In this document: in pieces, positions 18,422-26,531 of the stretch
Layout: every line of letters begins with the position of its first letter
How positions within the stretch are numbered: the stretch's first letter is position 1
NCBI RefSeq assembly: GCF_039529775.1
Contig: NZ_BAAANL010000012.1
Span: forward strand, 1-64,000
DNA: 64,000 nt
Reading direction: 5' to 3'
DNA from: Myceligenerans crystallogenes
GTDB taxonomy: Bacteria; Actinomycetota; Actinomycetes; Actinomycetales; Cellulomonadaceae
Translations under genes and position numbers: made by a program
Notes under the pieces: generated by a model
What the model saw: only the letters and a program-made list of their open reading frames with translations
What the model was told of the DNA's origin: nothing
Database searches by the model: none

Positions 18422-18599
18422 GCCCAGGCGCTCCCACGGTGACGATCGCGATACGACAGCAGAGGGGCGAAGCACCCCCTGTCCGACAATACCGGCCTGT
18501 GCTCGTCGCGCCGCAAGAACCCCGCAGCGCACCGAGGCGCGACCCCGCCCGTCCCAGAGGGCGTCGCGGGTGGAGCAGCTGGATTCCAGACGGTGCCGT

Positions 18600-18923
18600 T
18601 CAGCCCTGGACGACCACGAACTCGTCACCGAAGTCCGCGATGACGCGAAGCGTGCCGCCCAGCGTCTCGACGTACGACCGCAGGGTTCCGAGTTCGGTCG
18701 AGTCAAGACGACCGCGCTCGATCGCGGAGACCCGTGGCTGGGCAACGCCCATGCCGTCAGCGACAACCTTCTGGGTGACGTGCTTCGCACGGCGCACCTC
18801 GGCAAGCTTGAACGCACGCTCAGCCGCTCGCATCTCTTCCATGATCTCGGCGACACGACCCTGATCGATGCCAGCCTCGACCGCATCAGCCCTGACCTCG
18901 CGCCATGTCCTGGCCATCGTCAT
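18600..18923 (-). CDS. XRE-family antitoxin (HigA-like)
   Basis: DNA-binding protein of 107 residues, second gene of a toxin-first type II toxin-antitoxin pair. The helix-turn-helix is VTQKVVADGMGVAQPRVSAI followed by ERGRL, near residues 48-73. The C-terminal strand LGGTLRVIADFGDEFVVV is typical of HigA-like antitoxins that follow HigB/Gp49-type toxins. Its ATG overlaps the toxin stop by 4 bp. It probably neutralises the toxin and represses the operon through the palindrome at 19288-19303. Confidence 0.85.
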   Translation of the reverse strand: MTMARTWREVRADAVEAGIDQGRVAEIMEEMRAAERAFKLAEVRRAKHVTQKVVADGMGVAQPRVSAIERGRLDSTELGTLRSYVETLGGTLRVIADFGDEFVVVQG

Positions 18924-19273
18924 GCCTCCTCGTCGTAGTCACCGGCGAGCCACCGCTCGTAGCGCTCCTCGGCCACCGGAATGCTTGTCCCGTACCAGTC
19001 GGACCAGCGCCCTGCCTTGTCCCCGGCAACCAACAGCACCGCATTTCGTGCCGGGTCGAAGACGAACAGGATGCGTACCGTGCTTGCGCGCAACTCCTTC
19101 AGGTTGTGGATCCGAGAACCCTTGATCGAGTCCGCCGTGGGCCGCCCCAGCGACGGACCGACCTGTTCCAACTGGTTGACAGCTGCTTGGATGTGCTCAG
19201 CCAGGGGATCCTGATCCTTCACCAGTCGCAGGAACCAGTCCTCGACCTCGTCGAGCAGAACGATCTCCCACAT
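18920..19273 (-). CDS. HigB/Gp49-like RelE-superfamily toxin
   Basis: Predicted mRNA interferase of 117 residues. It starts MWEIVLLDEVEDWFLRL and keeps the family core LGRPTADSIKGSRIHNLKEL, RASTVRILFVFDPARNAVLL and AGDKAGRWSDWYGTSIPVAE. These give the RelE-like beta sheet with Arg and Lys residues for RNA binding. It is upstream of its XRE antitoxin, the usual order in Hig-type systems. The start codon lies 15 bp inside the palindromic operator. Cleavage specificity cannot be told from the sequence. Confidence 0.87.
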   Translation of the reverse strand: MWEIVLLDEVEDWFLRLVKDQDPLAEHIQAAVNQLEQVGPSLGRPTADSIKGSRIHNLKELRASTVRILFVFDPARNAVLLVAGDKAGRWSDWYGTSIPVAEERYERWLAGDYDEEA

Positions 19274-19287
19274 GCGACCCCCAAATA

Positions 19288-19303
19288 ATAACGCCTGCGT
19301 TAT
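19288..19303. promoter_or_regulatory. Palindromic operator of the HigBA-like operon
   Basis: Perfect inverted repeat ATAACGC-CT-GCGTTAT placed 15 bp upstream of the toxin ATG. It stands out as AT-rich in GC-rich surroundings and is placed as an autorepression site for the XRE antitoxin. A promoter -10 element probably overlaps it. Confidence 0.65.
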
Positions 19304-19501
19304 GAGTGACGCAAGGCGCGAATGATTGAGGTGTCCACCATAGGATCTTTGATGTCTTCTGGCAGGCTAGGACGGCACCCTGTACGGATCCGCAACGATA
19401 CCTGTCATCCAATGACAGTTGATATCTCTTCGATTCGACCACCGCTCAAGGCGGCAACAGGCGATCCCGGCCGAAGGTCGCTCGAATGTCCTGGCTGATC
19501 A

Positions 19502-19534
19502 AGAGCCCTGCCGGGACGTACCCGGCAGGGCTCT
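19502..19534. terminator. Strong hairpin between GH62 gene and HigBA region
   Basis: A 14-bp perfect stem (arms AGAGCCCTGCCGGG and its complement) with loop ACGTA lies 25 bp beyond the stop of the GH62 gene. It has no clear U-tract, which is common for actinobacterial terminators. Confidence 0.75.
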
Positions 19535-19558
19535 CGATGGTTGCGTGCGCGACTGCGC

Positions 19559-20683
19559 CTACTCGGAGTCCCCGCACATCGCGCTGATGGGGTTCGGCCC
19601 GTCCGCCGTGGCCAGGCCCAGCTGGTAGGGCTTGTCGCCGTAGCCGGGGCCCGCCTCCGCGTCCGGGTCGTAGCCCTGGAACAGGAACTGCAGCGGCTCG
19701 CACGGGTCGACGGTCAGCTGCTGGTCCCGGCCGCTGCGCAGCAGCTCACCGTGCGAGAAGTCGTCGGTCCACCGCTGGGTGGTGAACGTCGTCCGGCTCG
19801 TCCGGGCGAACGGGTCGTCGCCCGTCACGGCCAGGGGCTCCCACTCGTCGCCGACGGCGTCGAGGTCGTCGGCGGTCCACGCCTTGTACATCCGGGCGCC
19901 GTCGGGGCCGAACGCCTCGATGAGCATGAGGTACTGCTCCGTGCCGTCGATCTTGTACACGGCGTCGCCCTCGAACATCGCGAACCGGTTCGGGCCCTGC
20001 TTGGCGATCACCGTGTCGGTGAACCCGTTCGGGAAGTCCTTGACCGAGGTCCGGGACCGGTAGTGGTGCCCGTTGTCGTCCGTCGAGAACAGGTAGCACG
20101 ACTCCTCGTCGCAGATGTTCCAGAAGTCGAGCCAGAACCCGTTGCCGATGTTGTCCGCGATGATCTGCGGCATCCCGTCGTAGAAGTGCTTCGGCGCGCT
20201 CCACGAGGACGGGTCGGCGATGTCCTTCGTCGTCGAGTACGCGGCGTTGCCGTCCTGGTAGATCAGGTACCACGTCTTCCGGGGCGCGAAGTAGAACACC
20301 TGAGGCGCCGCACGGTACCCCGGGCCGATCGCCGTCGTGTCCAGGTAGGTGATCGGGGCGGAGTCCGCCTCGTCCCAGCTGTCGAACGACTTGTAGGCGA
20401 TGTGCCAGCCCAGGCCCTCGCCGGGCGTCGTCGTGAAGAACACGTGGTAGCGCCCGCCGGCCTCGACCACCGTCGGGTCCTTGACGGCGATCGAGCCGTG
20501 CGTCGCGTCCGGCATCGGCCCCATCACCGGGTCGCCCGTGGACCATCGGAACGATTCGGCGTCGTCGGCCACCTGCGTGGCCGCCACCGCACCGCCCGCT
20601 GCCAGCGTCGTCGCCGCCAGGGTCGCGGCCGTGAGGGCGGCCGCCCATCGCGCTCGTCGCTGAGCGCGTCGGTTCTGCGTCAT
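19559..20683 (-). CDS. GH62 alpha-L-arabinofuranosidase, secreted
   Basis: Exported enzyme of 374 residues that removes arabinose side chains from arabinoxylan. The Arg-rich N-terminus and hydrophobic AALTAATLAATTLAAGGAVA form a signal peptide. The mature domain matches GH62 throughout: HGSIAVKDPTVV (D69, likely general base), GPGYRAAPQVFYFAP, MPQIIADNIGNGFWLDFW, YLFSTDDNGHHYRS, MFEGDAVYK (E238, likely general acid) and FSHGELLRSGRDQ. There is no carbohydrate-binding module, unlike many Streptomyces homologues. Expression is probably controlled by a LacI-type operator at 20777. With the GH12 cellulase at 52988 it supports a plant-polymer lifestyle. Confidence 0.9.
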   Translation of the reverse strand: MTQNRRAQRRARWAAALTAATLAATTLAAGGAVAATQVADDAESFRWSTGDPVMGPMPDATHGSIAVKDPTVVEAGGRYHVFFTTTPGEGLGWHIAYKSFDSWDEADSAPITYLDTTAIGPGYRAAPQVFYFAPRKTWYLIYQDGNAAYSTTKDIADPSSWSAPKHFYDGMPQIIADNIGNGFWLDFWNICDEESCYLFSTDDNGHHYRSRTSVKDFPNGFTDTVIAKQGPNRFAMFEGDAVYKIDGTEQYLMLIEAFGPDGARMYKAWTADDLDAVGDEWEPLAVTGDDPFARTSRTTFTTQRWTDDFSHGELLRSGRDQQLTVDPCEPLQFLFQGYDPDAEAGPGYGDKPYQLGLATADGPNPISAMCGDSE

Positions 20684-20776
20684 CTGCTTCTCCTTACGTG
20701 ACAGCGAGCCGTGCAGACGGGCCAGGCACCCGCCGTCCGCCCGAGCGTCAGCTCCGACAGCGACTCGCCAGCAGCA

Positions 20777-20790
20777 TGTTAGCGCTCACA
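20777..20790. promoter_or_regulatory. LacI-family operator upstream of the GH62 gene
   Basis: TGTTAGCGCTCACA differs by one base from the symmetric LacI-family operator TGTGAGCGCTCACA. It lies 94 bp upstream of the GH62 start, which suits repression by a sugar-responsive LacI-type regulator encoded elsewhere. A second weaker dyad (ATCGA-5 nt-TCGAT, 20816-20830) lies further upstream. Confidence 0.6.
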
Positions 20791-20850
20791 CCCGCCGGGG
20801 AAAAGGGGTAGGTTTATCGATATTCTCGATGGGTCGGCGGCAGACAGGTC

Positions 20851-20883
20851 AAGGCCCTGCCGGAGCGTGTCCGGCAGGGCCTT
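20851..20883. terminator. Terminator hairpin downstream of ileS
   Basis: A 14-bp perfect stem (AAGGCCCTGCCGGA and its complement) with loop GCGTG lies about 75 bp beyond the ileS stop codon. On the minus strand it would end ileS transcription. Confidence 0.75.
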
Positions 20884-20886
20884 CGT

Positions 20887-20952
20887 CAGTCTTCGCGCGG
20901 CGGAGGCCGCGCCTGCCGGCAGTCTTCGCGCGGCGGAGGCCGCGCCTGCCGG
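20887..20952. repeat. Tandem 33-bp duplication
   Basis: Two exact adjacent copies of a 33-bp unit beginning CAGTCTTCGCGCGG and ending CCTGCCGG. Each contains the internal inverted repeat GCGCGG...CCGCGC. The pair lies between the ileS stop and its terminator hairpin. Confidence 0.85.
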
Positions 20953-20957
20953 CAGAC

Positions 20958-23900
20958 CTACGCCGACCTGCTCACCGACACCGACCTGTCCGGCCCGTCC
21001 GCCGGGGACACCGTGACGGAGTCCGCCAGCGTCTCCGACGCCACCAGGGCCTCGTGGGCCCGCACCGCGGGCACCCACTCCACCGGGACCGCGAGCGCCA
21101 GCGCGATCCTGTCCGTCACGTGCAGGCCGGCCGCTTTGCGGGCCTCCTGCACGTCGCGGATCACGTCGCGGGCGTAGCCCTCGGCGCGCAGTTCGTCGTC
21201 GAGGCCCAGGTCGAGCACCACGAACCCGCCGCCCGCCAGGACGGCGGCCGCGACGTCGGCCCCGGCGCCCTCCCCCACGACGGTCGCCAGCTCGTACTCC
21301 GGCTCCAGCAGCTCGACGTCACCGCCGTCGGTCCGCACGACGACGGCGCCGTCGGCCGTCTTGCTCCACGCACCCGCCTTCGCCGCCTTGATGACCGCCT
21401 GCACGCCCTTGCCGAGCCGTGGCCCGGCCGCCCGCGCGTTCACGGCCAGCCGCTCGGTGATGCCGTGCTCCTCGGCGACCTGCGCCGAGAACGCCACGAG
21501 CCGCACGTCCTTGATGTTCAGCTCGGACCGCAGGATGTCCGTGAACGGCGCGACGCCGTCCGGGTCGGGAACGGCGACCACCAGCGAGCGCAGCGGCTGG
21601 CGCACGCGCAGCTTGTTCGCCTTGCGCAGCGCCATCGACTGGGACACCACCGAGCGCGCCGACTCGACGGCGGCCACCAGGGCGTCGTCGGACACGAGAA
21701 CGTCCCCGACGAGACCGGGCGTGCCCGGGCCGCCCGAGAGGACGGGCCAGTCCGCCAGGTGCACCGACCGGCCGCCGGTCAGGCCCCGCCAGACCTCCTC
21801 CGTCAGGAGCGGCGCGAGGGGCGCCATGACGCGGCTGAGCACCTCGAGCGCCGTGGACAGGGTGTCGAACGCGTCGGCGTCCTCCTCCCAGAAGCGGTCG
21901 CGCTGGGTGCGCACATACCAGTTGGTCAGCGCGTCCAGGTACTGGCGCACGGACTCGCAGGCGCCCGCGATGTCGAAGGCGTCGAGCTGGTCCGTGACCG
22001 TCCCGACCAGCGTGCGGGTGCGGGCCAGCAGGTAGCGGTCCATCACGCCCAGCCCGGCCACGCGCTCCGCGGTCAGCGGCTGCGCGACGCGGCCCCGGGC
22101 CACGTCGGCACCGGCGCCGTCGCCGACGGCTCCCCCGGCGGCGTCGGCCCCCGTGACGCCCGGCGTCCCGGCGCCGTCGGACCTCTTGACGCTGTTCGCG
22201 TACAACGTGAAGAAGTAGTACGTGCTCCACAACGGCAGCAGCACCTGCCGCACCGACTCGCGGATGCCCTCCTCCGTCACCACGAGGTTGCCGCCGCGCA
22301 GGATCGGGGACGACATGAGGAACCAGCGCATCGCGTCGGAGCCGTCGCGGTCGAACACCTCGTTGACGTCCGGGTAGTTCTTCAGCGACTTGGACATCTT
22401 CTTGCCGTCCGAGCCCAGCACGATGCCGTGCGACACGGCCGTGCGGAACGCGGGCCGGTCGAACAGCGCCGTCGCGAGCACGTGCAGCGTGTAGAACCAG
22501 CCGCGCGTCTGCCCGATGTACTCGACGATGAAGTCGCCCGGGTTGTGGTTGCCGAACCAGTCGGCGTTCTCGAACGGGTGGTGCACCTGGGCGTACGGCA
22601 TGGACCCGGAGTCGAACCAGACGTCCAGCACGTCCTCGACCCGGCGCATCGTGGAGCGGCCGGACGGGTCGTCCGGGTTGGGCCGGGTCAGCTCGTCGAC
22701 GAACGGCCGGTGCAGGTCCGGGTTGCCGTCCTTGTCGCGCGGCAGCCGCCCGAAGTCCCGCTCCAGCTCCTCGAACGATCCGTACACGTCCACCCGCGGG
22801 AACTCCGGGTCGTCGCTCTTCCACACCGGCACGGGCGAACCCCAGAACCGGTTGCGGGTGATCGACCAGTCGCGCGCGCCCTCGAGCCACTTGCCGAACT
22901 GGCCCTCCTGGATGTGCCCCGGCACCCAGGTGATCTCCTTGTTCAGCTCGGCCATGCGGTCCTTGAACTTCGTCACCTCGACGAACCAGCTGGACACGCC
23001 CATGTACATCAGCGGCTGCCGGCAGCGCCAGCAGTGCGGGTAGGAGTGGTCGTAGGACTCGCGGCGCAGCAGCACCGTGCCCGCGGTGACCGAGCCCGTG
23101 CCGTCCTCGCCGCGCGTGCGGGCCTTGAGGTGGTCGATGATCGGCGCGTTCGCGTCGAAGACCTGCAGACCCGCGTACTCGTTCACCGGGTGGGTGAACC
23201 GGCCGTCGGCGCCCACGGGCATGACGGACTCGACGCCCTCGCGGTCGCAGACGATCTTGTCGTCCTCGCCGAACGCGCCCGCGGAGTGCACCAGGCCGGT
23301 GCCGTCGGTCGTGGTGACGAAGTCCGCCTCGACCACCCGGTGGGCGCGCTCGCGGCCCGCGTAGTAGGAGAAGGGCGGCGCGTAGGACGCGCCGAGCAGG
23401 CCGGAGCCCTTGAGGTGCCCGACGACGCGCGGGGCGTCCGCGCCTTCGTCGGTCAGCTCCCGCGCGTACGCGGCGAGGCGGGCCTCGGCCAGGACGTAGC
23501 GCTGCGGGGTGCCGGTGAAGGCGGACTCCACCACGACGTAGTCGATGTCCGGGCCCACCATGACCAGGAGGTTGGACGGGAGGGTCCACGGCGTCGTCGT
23601 CCAGACGAGCAGCTTGTCGCCGAGGCGCAAGGTGTCCGACGACGCCGACGCGCCGCTCACCTGCGGCTCGCCGGACGCGGCGTCGTCGTGCCCCTGCACC
23701 TCAGCGGACGCGGCCGCGTCCCCCTGCGGACCACCGGACGCGTCAGCGGCTCCCGGCAGCCCGACGACGTCGAAGCCCACCGTCACCGCCGGGTCCTGCC
23801 GGTTCTGGTAGACGTCGTCGTCCATCCGCAGCTCGTGGTTGCTCAGCGGCGTCTGGTCGTTCCAGCAGTAGGGCAGCACGCGGAAGTCCTCGTAGACGAG

Positions 23901-24455
23901 GCCCTTGTCGTGCAGCGACTTGAACGCCCAGATGACCGACTCCATGAAGCCCGGGTTGAGCGTCTTGTAGTCGTTCTCGAAGTCGACCCAGCGGGCCTGC
24001 CGGGTGACGTAGGCGCGCCACTCGTCGGTGTACTTCAGCACCGAGCTGCGGCACGCCTCGTTGAACCTGTCGATGCCGAGCTCGACGATCTCGTCCTTGG
24101 TCTTGATGCCGAGCTGGCTCATCGCCTCCAGCTCCGCCGGCAGGCCGTGCGTGTCCCAGCCGAACCGGCGCTCCACGCGCTGCCCGCGCATGGTCCGGTA
24201 GCGCGGCACGACGTCCTTCGCGTAGCCGGTCAGCAGGTGGCCGTAGTGCGGCAGGCCGTTGGCGAAAGGCGGGCCGTCGTAGAAGACGAACTCGTTGGCA
24301 CCGTCCTCGCCCGCGTCGCGCCGGTCGATGGAGGCCTGGAAGGTCCCGTCGACCTCCCAGAAGTCGAGGACCTCGCGCTCGAGGGCGGGCAGGTCCGGAG
24401 AGGCGGTGACGGCGTTGTCGCCGTCGCGGTGCAGTGGGTAACGGGCTTCGGCCAT
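20958..24455 (-). CDS. ileS: Isoleucyl-tRNA synthetase
   Basis: Class I synthetase of 1165 residues that charges tRNA-Ile. The HIGH motif is HYGH at 70-73 and KMSKS is at 686-690, as in the eukaryote-like IleRS type common in actinobacteria. The CP1 editing domain carries LLVWTTTPWTLPSN. Two Ala/Gly/Asp-rich insertions are unusual: about 40 residues near 232-272, just before that editing segment, and another near 755-780. They make the protein longer than the usual 1050-1100 residues. ATG 24455 has AGGAG upstream and is where family similarity begins. A T-box leader precedes it. Confidence 0.97.
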   Translation of the reverse strand: MAEARYPLHRDGDNAVTASPDLPALEREVLDFWEVDGTFQASIDRRDAGEDGANEFVFYDGPPFANGLPHYGHLLTGYAKDVVPRYRTMRGQRVERRFGWDTHGLPAELEAMSQLGIKTKDEIVELGIDRFNEACRSSVLKYTDEWRAYVTRQARWVDFENDYKTLNPGFMESVIWAFKSLHDKGLVYEDFRVLPYCWNDQTPLSNHELRMDDDVYQNRQDPAVTVGFDVVGLPGAADASGGPQGDAAASAEVQGHDDAASGEPQVSGASASSDTLRLGDKLLVWTTTPWTLPSNLLVMVGPDIDYVVVESAFTGTPQRYVLAEARLAAYARELTDEGADAPRVVGHLKGSGLLGASYAPPFSYYAGRERAHRVVEADFVTTTDGTGLVHSAGAFGEDDKIVCDREGVESVMPVGADGRFTHPVNEYAGLQVFDANAPIIDHLKARTRGEDGTGSVTAGTVLLRRESYDHSYPHCWRCRQPLMYMGVSSWFVEVTKFKDRMAELNKEITWVPGHIQEGQFGKWLEGARDWSITRNRFWGSPVPVWKSDDPEFPRVDVYGSFEELERDFGRLPRDKDGNPDLHRPFVDELTRPNPDDPSGRSTMRRVEDVLDVWFDSGSMPYAQVHHPFENADWFGNHNPGDFIVEYIGQTRGWFYTLHVLATALFDRPAFRTAVSHGIVLGSDGKKMSKSLKNYPDVNEVFDRDGSDAMRWFLMSSPILRGGNLVVTEEGIRESVRQVLLPLWSTYYFFTLYANSVKRSDGAGTPGVTGADAAGGAVGDGAGADVARGRVAQPLTAERVAGLGVMDRYLLARTRTLVGTVTDQLDAFDIAGACESVRQYLDALTNWYVRTQRDRFWEEDADAFDTLSTALEVLSRVMAPLAPLLTEEVWRGLTGGRSVHLADWPVLSGGPGTPGLVGDVLVSDDALVAAVESARSVVSQSMALRKANKLRVRQPLRSLVVAVPDPDGVAPFTDILRSELNIKDVRLVAFSAQVAEEHGITERLAVNARAAGPRLGKGVQAVIKAAKAGAWSKTADGAVVVRTDGGDVELLEPEYELATVVGEGAGADVAAAVLAGGGFVVLDLGLDDELRAEGYARDVIRDVQEARKAAGLHVTDRIALALAVPVEWVPAVRAHEALVASETLADSVTVSPADGPDRSVSVSRSA

Positions 24456-24472
24456 GGTTCCGTGGCTCCTGG

Positions 24473-24720
24473 CGGTGGTCGTCGGTCCGGCAGCAGGGCT
24501 GCGAGGACGACGTCGCATCCGGCGTCGTACGTTGATGTACGACGACGGCGCTGGCCGCGGTACCACCCCGCTTGCCGCCTGCCGCTGCCACCCCAGGGGA
24601 TGGCGGCCGCGAGCGACCACTCGTTGAGGCTGTGACGGGCCCACCCGTCCGGTTCTACCGGGCCGCTCCGCGGAGCGGCCGTTCTTCCGGAGGCTCACCG
24701 GTGATGGCCGGGTCAATGCC
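24473..24720 (-). promoter_or_regulatory. T-box riboswitch leader of ileS
   Basis: The minus strand contains the T-box core GCGGGGTGGTACCGCG at 24572-24557. About 130 nt upstream is a stem I-like region with CCATCACCGGTGAGCC, in which ATC (24705-24703) is the isoleucine specifier codon. A strong GC stem (GGCCGCTCC/GGAGCGGCC) lies at 24661-24680. A hairpin with arms GTCGTAC/GTACGAC (24521-24540) follows the T-box. Uncharged tRNA-Ile should bind and raise ileS expression. There is no clear U-tract, so control may be at translation initiation. Confidence 0.85.
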
Positions 24721-24813
24721 TGTGCAGGTCATCCTACCGGGGCGACGCCACACATTTCCCGCCGTCCGACGAACCGTCGCCGGCCCGCGGCGGAAGGCGC
24801 GAGTGGGCTGAAG

Positions 24814-24877
24814 TCGCCGGTCAGGCTGAATTCGCGGATGAGAGCGTGCACACGCGCGATTTCAGCCTGACCGGCGA
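24814..24877. repeat. Intergenic palindromic repeat, copy A
   Basis: Arms of 23 bp with one mismatch: TCGCCGGTCAGGCTGAATTC plus GCG, and its complement, around an 18-nt loop GATGAGAGCGTGCACACG. It lies 114 bp downstream of the anti-sigma gene stop codon. It belongs to a family with related arms (GGCTGAAATCGCG-like) and loop (GATGAACGCGCTC-like) at four other sites. Confidence 0.8.
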
Positions 24878-24990
24878 GAGCTGCCTGGCGGGCATCGGAG
24901 GCATAACGGGCATCGCGGTCAGCCGCAGGGGCCTCGCAGTCAGCCGCGGCGGCCGCCCTCGGAGCGGGCGGCCGCCGCGGGGCCGAGGGC

Positions 24991-25941
24991 TCAGTCCAGG
25001 CGCAGCGAGTCCAGGATCCCCTGGATCAGCGCCTTGTTGTCGCCCTCCGGCAGGTTCATCGTGATCGTGAACCGGTTCTGGCTGCCGGACGGGTGGATCT
25101 GGATGCGGTGGACCTCGCAGGCGGTCGTTGTGAAGCCCGCGGCCCCGCACACCTCCTCGGTGGCGTGTTCGACGGCCGCGAGGTCGGCACCGTCCAGGTC
25201 GAACTCCTCCGCCCCGGGGCCGGGGTCCTGCGTGAGACCGGGAGCGTCGGTGCCGTAGTACCCGGCCTCGGGCGTGATGCGGGCGACGCGGACGAACGGG
25301 GGCTCGTCCGGGGTCGCCGGGTCGTGCCACTGACGCGAGGTCACGCCGGGCTCGTCGTCGGGAGCCGCCATCACCAGGGGCAGGGCGTAGGTCAGGCCCT
25401 TCAGCGTGTCCTCGGTCCAGGCATCCGACGGCACCCAGCCGACGGTGTCGCCTTCCGAAGGCGCACCGTCGGGGCCGGCACCCGGATCGCCCGACGCCGG
25501 GCTCCCGTCAGGGCCGACGCCCGGATCACTCGACGCCAGGTTCCCGTCGGGGCCCACGCCCGGATCACTCGACGCCGGGCCCTCATCCGAACCCACGCCC
25601 GAATCGCCCGACGCCGGGCTCCCGTCGGGGCCCACGCCCGGATCACCCGAGGCCAGGCCACCATCAGGTCCCGCTCCGTGGGCGCCCCGCGACGTGACGT
25701 TCGCTGCGGCACCCCCGCCGCCCGGCAGCGACGCCGTCGCGGGAACGAACCCGTTCGCGACGAACACCGTCCCCGCGACGAGGGCGAGCGCGGCCAGGCC
25801 GCCCCCGCCGCCGACGAGCGCCCGGCGCGTCCGCGCCCGCCGGATCGCGGTGTCCGCCATCGCGCGCGGGTCGGCCGGCGTCGTCGGCATCACGTGAGCT
25901 CCGATCTCCCGCATCCGGCGGTTCCAGTCGTCGTGTTCCAT
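24991..25941 (-). CDS. Membrane-anchored anti-sigma-like protein with tandem repeats
   Basis: Protein of 316 residues directly downstream (2 bp) of the sigma gene. Residues 1-40 are cytoplasmic, 43-63 form one transmembrane helix (GGLAALALVAGTVFVANGF). Next comes a low-complexity region (about 85-155) made of SSDPGVGPDGNLA-like units, then an extracellular C-terminal domain with FTTTACEVHRIQIHP and QNRFTITMNLPEGD. Topology and position suggest it controls the sigma factor, though no classic zinc anti-sigma motif is visible. GGAGG precedes the start. It could instead be a surface sensor of unknown role. Confidence 0.7.
   Translation of the reverse strand: MEHDDWNRRMREIGAHVMPTTPADPRAMADTAIRRARTRRALVGGGGGLAALALVAGTVFVANGFVPATASLPGGGGAAANVTSRGAHGAGPDGGLASGDPGVGPDGSPASGDSGVGSDEGPASSDPGVGPDGNLASSDPGVGPDGSPASGDPGAGPDGAPSEGDTVGWVPSDAWTEDTLKGLTYALPLVMAAPDDEPGVTSRQWHDPATPDEPPFVRVARITPEAGYYGTDAPGLTQDPGPGAEEFDLDGADLAAVEHATEEVCGAAGFTTTACEVHRIQIHPSGSQNRFTITMNLPEGDNKALIQGILDSLRLD
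25485..25680. repeat. Coding 39-bp tandem repeat
   Basis: About five 39-bp units encode 13-residue blocks of the type SGDPGVGPDGSPA within the anti-sigma-like gene. The copies differ at a few bases. They form a flexible extracellular stalk. Confidence 0.8.
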
Positions 25942-25943
25942 GG

Positions 25944-26531
25944 TCAGGCCTCCGTTCCTTCGAGAATCTCGCGCAGCCGGGCCAGCCCGCGGGCCAGCTG
26001 CGACTTGACGGTTCCGGTGGTGACGCCGAGCTCGGCGGCGACGTCCGCCTCGGACAGGTCGAGCAGGTGCCGCAGCACCACCACCCGGCGCTGCCGTTGC
26101 CCGAGCTGCCGCAGCGCCCGGACGAGCCGGTCACGTTCCAGGAACGACGGCGCCCCGTCACCGGCGTGCGACGTCCCGTCGGCGGCGACCGCGACGTCCC
26201 GGGGCGCCTGCAGCACCTCACGCCGGGTCTTGCGCCACCCGTCGATCCGGGCCGTGGCGACCACGCGCCGCGCGTACCCGTACGGGTTGCCGCCGCGCAC
26301 CTTCGACCAGTGCCGGTAGGTCCGGTACAGCGCCGTCTGCACGAGGTCGTGCGCCCGGTGCTCGTCCCCGCACAGCAGGTAGGCCATGCGATGCAACGAC
26401 GCCGTGTGCACGACGGCGAACTCCCGGAACTCGTCCTGGGCCGATACCCCGGTGCGCACGACACCGAACCGCTCACCGCCCGCGGGATCAGGTGGCCGCA
26501 CCCTGACGCTCAGCTCCTCGATTGCGCTCAT
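25944..26531 (-). CDS. SigE-family ECF RNA polymerase sigma factor
   Basis: Group 4 sigma factor of 195 residues. The region 2 segment is FAVVHTASLHRMAYLLCGDE with AHDLVQTALYRTYRHWSKV and GNPYGYARRVVATARIDGWR. The region 4 helix-turn-helix is LSEADVAAELGVTTGTVKSQ followed by LARGLARLR. This is the SigE/SACE-type family widespread in actinobacteria. The start ATG 26531 follows GGGGG; upstream in-frame codons give no family similarity. It is co-transcribed with the downstream anti-sigma-like gene, which implies stress-responsive control of envelope functions (inference). Confidence 0.9.
   Translation of the reverse strand: MSAIEELSVRVRPPDPAGGERFGVVRTGVSAQDEFREFAVVHTASLHRMAYLLCGDEHRAHDLVQTALYRTYRHWSKVRGGNPYGYARRVVATARIDGWRKTRREVLQAPRDVAVAADGTSHAGDGAPSFLERDRLVRALRQLGQRQRRVVVLRHLLDLSEADVAAELGVTTGTVKSQLARGLARLREILEGTEA

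Noticed and set aside
19559..20683. Levansucrase (GH68) or GH43 enzyme
   Set aside because: Five-bladed propeller families look alike, but YRAAPQVFYFAP, NIGNGFWLDFW and FSHGELLR match GH62.
20829..24635. Long plus-strand open frame opposite ileS
   Set aside because: Shadow of the IleRS gene; its translation is low-complexity Arg/Val/His without motifs.
25485..25680. CRISPR-like 39-bp periodicity
   Set aside because: The units are contiguous and coding, without spacers.
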